From NCBI GenBank assembly GCA_023254845.1, contig JALRKE010000004.1, forward strand, positions 1 through 35,415: a stretch of 35,415 nt of DNA, written 5' to 3'. A program made the translations under genes and the position numbers. This stretch comes from Candidatus Nanopelagicaceae bacterium. Its GTDB lineage: Bacteria; Actinomycetota; Actinomycetes; Nanopelagicales; Nanopelagicaceae. The notes under the pieces were generated by a model. It worked only from the letters and a program-made list of their open reading frames with translations, searched no databases and was not told the DNA's origin. Below are positions 33,188 through 35,415 of the stretch, piece after piece; the first letter of the stretch is position 1; every line of letters starts with the position of its first letter.

Positions 33188-34033
33188 ATGCCGAGCACTC
33201 CATCTTTCTCAGTCGAATTCTTTCCGCCAAAAGATATGGCAGGAGAAGCGCGCCTCTGGGCATCCTTAGATGCGCTCGCTCCATATAAGCCTGACTTTGT
33301 CTCGGTTACTTATGGAGCTGGCGGAAGTACTAGGGATCGCACGATAAGAATCACTAGCGAGATAACAAAGCGCACAGGGCTTCCAACGGTCGCACATCTA
33401 ACTTGCGTTGGTTCGACTGAAGACGAATTACGGGAGACTTTGAAAAATTATCGAAGCGCAGGAATAACCTCAGTACTTGCGCTGCGAGGAGACCCCGAAG
33501 GTGGACCTGCATCTAATTGGCAGAGCACAGCCGGAGGATTCGATCATGCTGACCAACTTGTATCACTTGCTCGAGAATTAGGTTTCGAAGTCGGCGTTGC
33601 TGCATTCCCAGATAAACATCCAGCATCAAGGGACCTCAATCAAGATGTCAAAGTGCTACTTGAGAAAGAGCGACGAGGAGCAACCTTTGCCACAACACAA
33701 TTCTTCTTTGGCGTCGAAAAGTACTTAGAGCTAAAAGAGCGACTTCGAGTGAGTAACTCAAAACTTCCACTGATTGCTGGAATTCTTCCAATAACAAATG
33801 TCAAACAATTAGAGCGGATGGCGCTCTTGAGCGGAACTCCAATCCCGCACGCAATCAAAGCTCGAATAAGCTCACTCGAATCAACTCCTGAATTAGTTAG
33901 AGCGGAAGGTGTGGCAATTGCCGCCGAGCTAGCTCAAGATTTGATTGCCACAGGAACTCCTGGGATTCACTTCTACACCATGAATTCTGCTGAGTCGACA
34001 ATCGAAATTGTAAAACGCGTAGGCATTCGATAA
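33188..34033 (+). CDS. metF: Methylenetetrahydrofolate reductase
   Basis: Reduces 5,10-methylene-THF to 5-methyl-THF for methionine synthesis. 281 residues in a TIM barrel. SVEFFPPKD (8-16) carries the catalytic glutamate E10. VSVTYGAGGSTRDRT, HLTCVGST, LALRGDP and TQFFF complete the folate/FAD pocket. Start ATG 33188; leaderless by promoter spacing. Followed after 8 nt by the CDP-alcohol transferase gene. Confidence 0.94.
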   Translation: MPSTPSFSVEFFPPKDMAGEARLWASLDALAPYKPDFVSVTYGAGGSTRDRTIRITSEITKRTGLPTVAHLTCVGSTEDELRETLKNYRSAGITSVLALRGDPEGGPASNWQSTAGGFDHADQLVSLARELGFEVGVAAFPDKHPASRDLNQDVKVLLEKERRGATFATTQFFFGVEKYLELKERLRVSNSKLPLIAGILPITNVKQLERMALLSGTPIPHAIKARISSLESTPELVRAEGVAIAAELAQDLIATGTPGIHFYTMNSAESTIEIVKRVGIR

Positions 34034-34041
34034 TCAAGAAA

Positions 34042-34683
34042 ATGAGTAGAGGGATGAGCAAAGAAGAGTTATTCTCGAATTGGAGCACGCTTCATGGTGG
34101 CGCCGAAGTTAAGGGAATCGTGCGCGCTTGGCTGACCATTAGTTTTTATATCACCCGACCAATAATTATCTTGAGGCTTTCACCAAATTCATTGTCGCTT
34201 CTCTCTATTTTCGCTGCAGCTGGATTTCTACTTGCGCTAGAGAGTCATTGGGCAATTACGCTGTTGGTGCTCTCACTTTTATTGGATGGGATAGATGGAA
34301 CCGTTGCAATTGCGACTGGGAAGAGCTCAAAATTTGGAGCCCTGGTCGATAGCGTTGCAGATCGATTAGTAGAAGGGTTATGGGCAATGGCGCTCTATCT
34401 TTTGGGCGCTCCTTGGCAGGTAGTGATAACAGCCTGGTTAGCAGCTTTCGTTCAAGAGTACTTACGAGCGCGCGTTGGCGGACTTGGCGTTAATCAAGTT
34501 CTCTTCGTAACCTGGTGTGAACGGCCCGTTCGAGCCACTCTGATTTTTATTCCGCTGATAGGAAGGCTCTTTGGTTTTGACTTATTCGAGTTGGCCGCTT
34601 GGATCTGGGCAATAATGCAGCTAACAAGCGCGCTTACGCTATTTAACTTGCTTCGATTGCAGCTGCAACAATCTCAGCGCTAA
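34042..34683 (+). CDS. CDP-alcohol phosphatidyltransferase family protein
   Basis: Integral membrane phospholipid-synthesis enzyme, 213 residues. The CDP-OH-P signature DGxxA...GxxxDxxxD is seen as LDGIDGTVAIATGKSSKFG followed by ALVDSVADRL. About five or six TM helices. Possible substrates include glycerol phosphate, inositol phosphate or myo-inositol derivatives; the sequence does not decide. Start could be ATG 34042 or ATG 34054; no good SD separates them. Its 3' end overlaps the convergent CrtI-like gene by 41 bp. Confidence 0.8.
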   Translation: MSRGMSKEELFSNWSTLHGGAEVKGIVRAWLTISFYITRPIIILRLSPNSLSLLSIFAAAGFLLALESHWAITLLVLSLLLDGIDGTVAIATGKSSKFGALVDSVADRLVEGLWAMALYLLGAPWQVVITAWLAAFVQEYLRARVGGLGVNQVLFVTWCERPVRATLIFIPLIGRLFGFDLFELAAWIWAIMQLTSALTLFNLLRLQLQQSQR

Positions 34684-35415
34684 GTGCGACCAACGGCAAG
34701 CCCCCACCGGGGTGAGCAGAGCCGCCAACGCAATAGAGATTTTCAATCGGGGAGCGATTACGTGCTCTTAAGAATGCCGAGCGCATTCCATTACTTGAAG
34801 TTCCATAGATGGAACCACCGGGTGCCCGATAATCACGTTCTAGATCCGCTGGAGTTCTAATCTCCATCTTTAATATTCGATCTCTTACATGAATTCCCTT
34901 GCGCTCCATTTGGGAGATGATGTGATTGGCATATTCCTCTTTAAATCCCGCGTGATTCCAATCTGTGCCTAATCCTGGTTCATGACGTGGAGCATTAATA
35001 AGGACAAACCACGCTTCGTGATCAGGCAAAGGCACCATGGTTTGGTCTTGCGGATTGCAGATATAGATTGCAGGGTCTTTCGGTGGCTCCTTGCGCTTAA
35101 AGATTGCATCAAACTCATCATCGTAGTTCTCCGGAAAGATCACCGTGTGATGCTTTAAATCACTCTTGCCTCTTAAAGACAACAGAAGTGAGAAGCCAGA
35201 GAGTGAGGGAGTAGCTCGCTTCAAGGCATTGAGCGCTTTCTCTCCCTTTGGCTCTCCTTTAACAAGCTTCCCATAAAGTTCTGAGGCATCAGTATTTGAA
35301 ATAACGAGATCACAAACAAAGCTTCTGCCGTCGGCCAAGGTAACTCCAGTAGCCCGGCCCGCCTCTGTCTTGATAGCGCTAACCTGTGAATTCAAGTGAA
35401 TCTCAACGCCGAGCT
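34643..35415 (-). CDS. CrtI-like FAD-dependent oxidoreductase (partial, runs off right edge)
   Basis: The last 257 or so residues of a second phytoene-desaturase-family protein; the frame is open to the window edge (GVEIHLNSQVSAI), so the N-terminal FAD-binding part lies outside. The C-terminal signature LYCVGGSAHPGGGLPLVALSAE corresponds to the crtI FAD motif. It is clearly distinct from crtI at 30613-32091. Possible roles are a carotenoid ketolase/desaturase or another polyene oxidoreductase. Convergent 41-bp overlap with the CDP-alcohol transferase gene. Confidence 0.88.
   Translation of the reverse strand, partial: LGVEIHLNSQVSAIKTEAGRATGVTLADGRSFVCDLVISNTDASELYGKLVKGEPKGEKALNALKRATPSLSGFSLLLSLRGKSDLKHHTVIFPENYDDEFDAIFKRKEPPKDPAIYICNPQDQTMVPLPDHEAWFVLINAPRHEPGLGTDWNHAGFKEEYANHIISQMERKGIHVRDRILKMEIRTPADLERDYRAPGGSIYGTSSNGMRSAFLRARNRSPIENLYCVGGSAHPGGGLPLVALSAEIVAAAIEAS

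Noticed and set aside
1-35415. Mobile elements, CRISPR arrays, tRNA or rRNA genes
   Set aside because: I looked for transposase motifs, long terminal repeats, regularly spaced repeats and tRNA-like segments and saw none that I can support.

Overview
The window looks like a chromosomal segment of a streamlined, moderate-to-low-GC actinobacterium. Freshwater Nanopelagicales (acI, Planktophila-like) is my best guess. The basis is actinobacterial marker genes (SepH, a DUF7455-type zinc-ribbon protein, mycobacterial-type GlgA/GlgC, class II DAHP synthase, PASTA kinase, split lycopene cyclase CrtYc/CrtYd), very short or negative intergenic distances, and many apparently leaderless genes. The lineage is inferred from family knowledge; no database search was run. 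I see no rRNA, tRNA, CRISPR array, insertion sequence or phage gene.

Layout. (1) 1-3896: edge of a DUF7455-type gene, then convergent parE and parC (type IIA topoisomerase) separated by an intrinsic terminator; ParC stops before the usual C-terminal beta-propeller. (2) 3928-9715: psuK-psuG (pseudouridine catabolism), a phosphodiesterase, the division protein gene sepH, an MFS transporter and an inositol-monophosphatase-like enzyme. (3) 9818-15334: a tightly packed rightward block rplS-lepB-rnhB-yraN-yifB-dprA-era. (4) 15331-18621: a DMT exporter and glgA, divergent from glgC (glycogen/maltose-1-phosphate metabolism). (5) 18618-20109: an FeS-type photolyase/cryptochrome-like gene with a frameshift near its 3' end. 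(6) 20191-23147: a PPi-type phosphofructokinase, class II DAHP synthase and ogt. (7) 23118-29055: a leftward six-gene operon (pnuC/pnuT-like transporter, P-loop kinase, PASTA Ser/Thr kinase, endonuclease IV, DMT transporter, threonine aldolase) preceded by a TPP-riboswitch-like leader. (8) 29081-33163: carotenoid genes crtYc-crtYd facing crtE-crtI-crtB. (9) 33188-35415: metF, a CDP-alcohol phosphatidyltransferase and the 3' part of a second CrtI-like oxidoreductase.

The regulatory logic stands out. Thirteen start codons lie 5-8 nt after a TANNNT -10 hexamer, so most operon-leading genes appear to be transcribed without a 5' leader. At three divergent pairs (glgA/glgC, pnuT/crtYc, crtE/metF) the two -10 boxes share the same central TA in a 10-bp dyad, A-N3-TA-N3-T, which is a compact bidirectional promoter. 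The few genes with real leaders (DUF7455, rplS, pfkA, pnuT) have Shine-Dalgarno sites and show dyads or hairpins.

The most novel element is the pnuT leader. It keeps the TPP riboswitch features that read the pyrimidine, but the segment that normally binds pyrophosphate appears to be replaced by a continuous helix. This suggests a variant thiamine-class riboswitch controlling a transporter-kinase pair and, by readthrough, a PASTA kinase and a DNA-repair enzyme.
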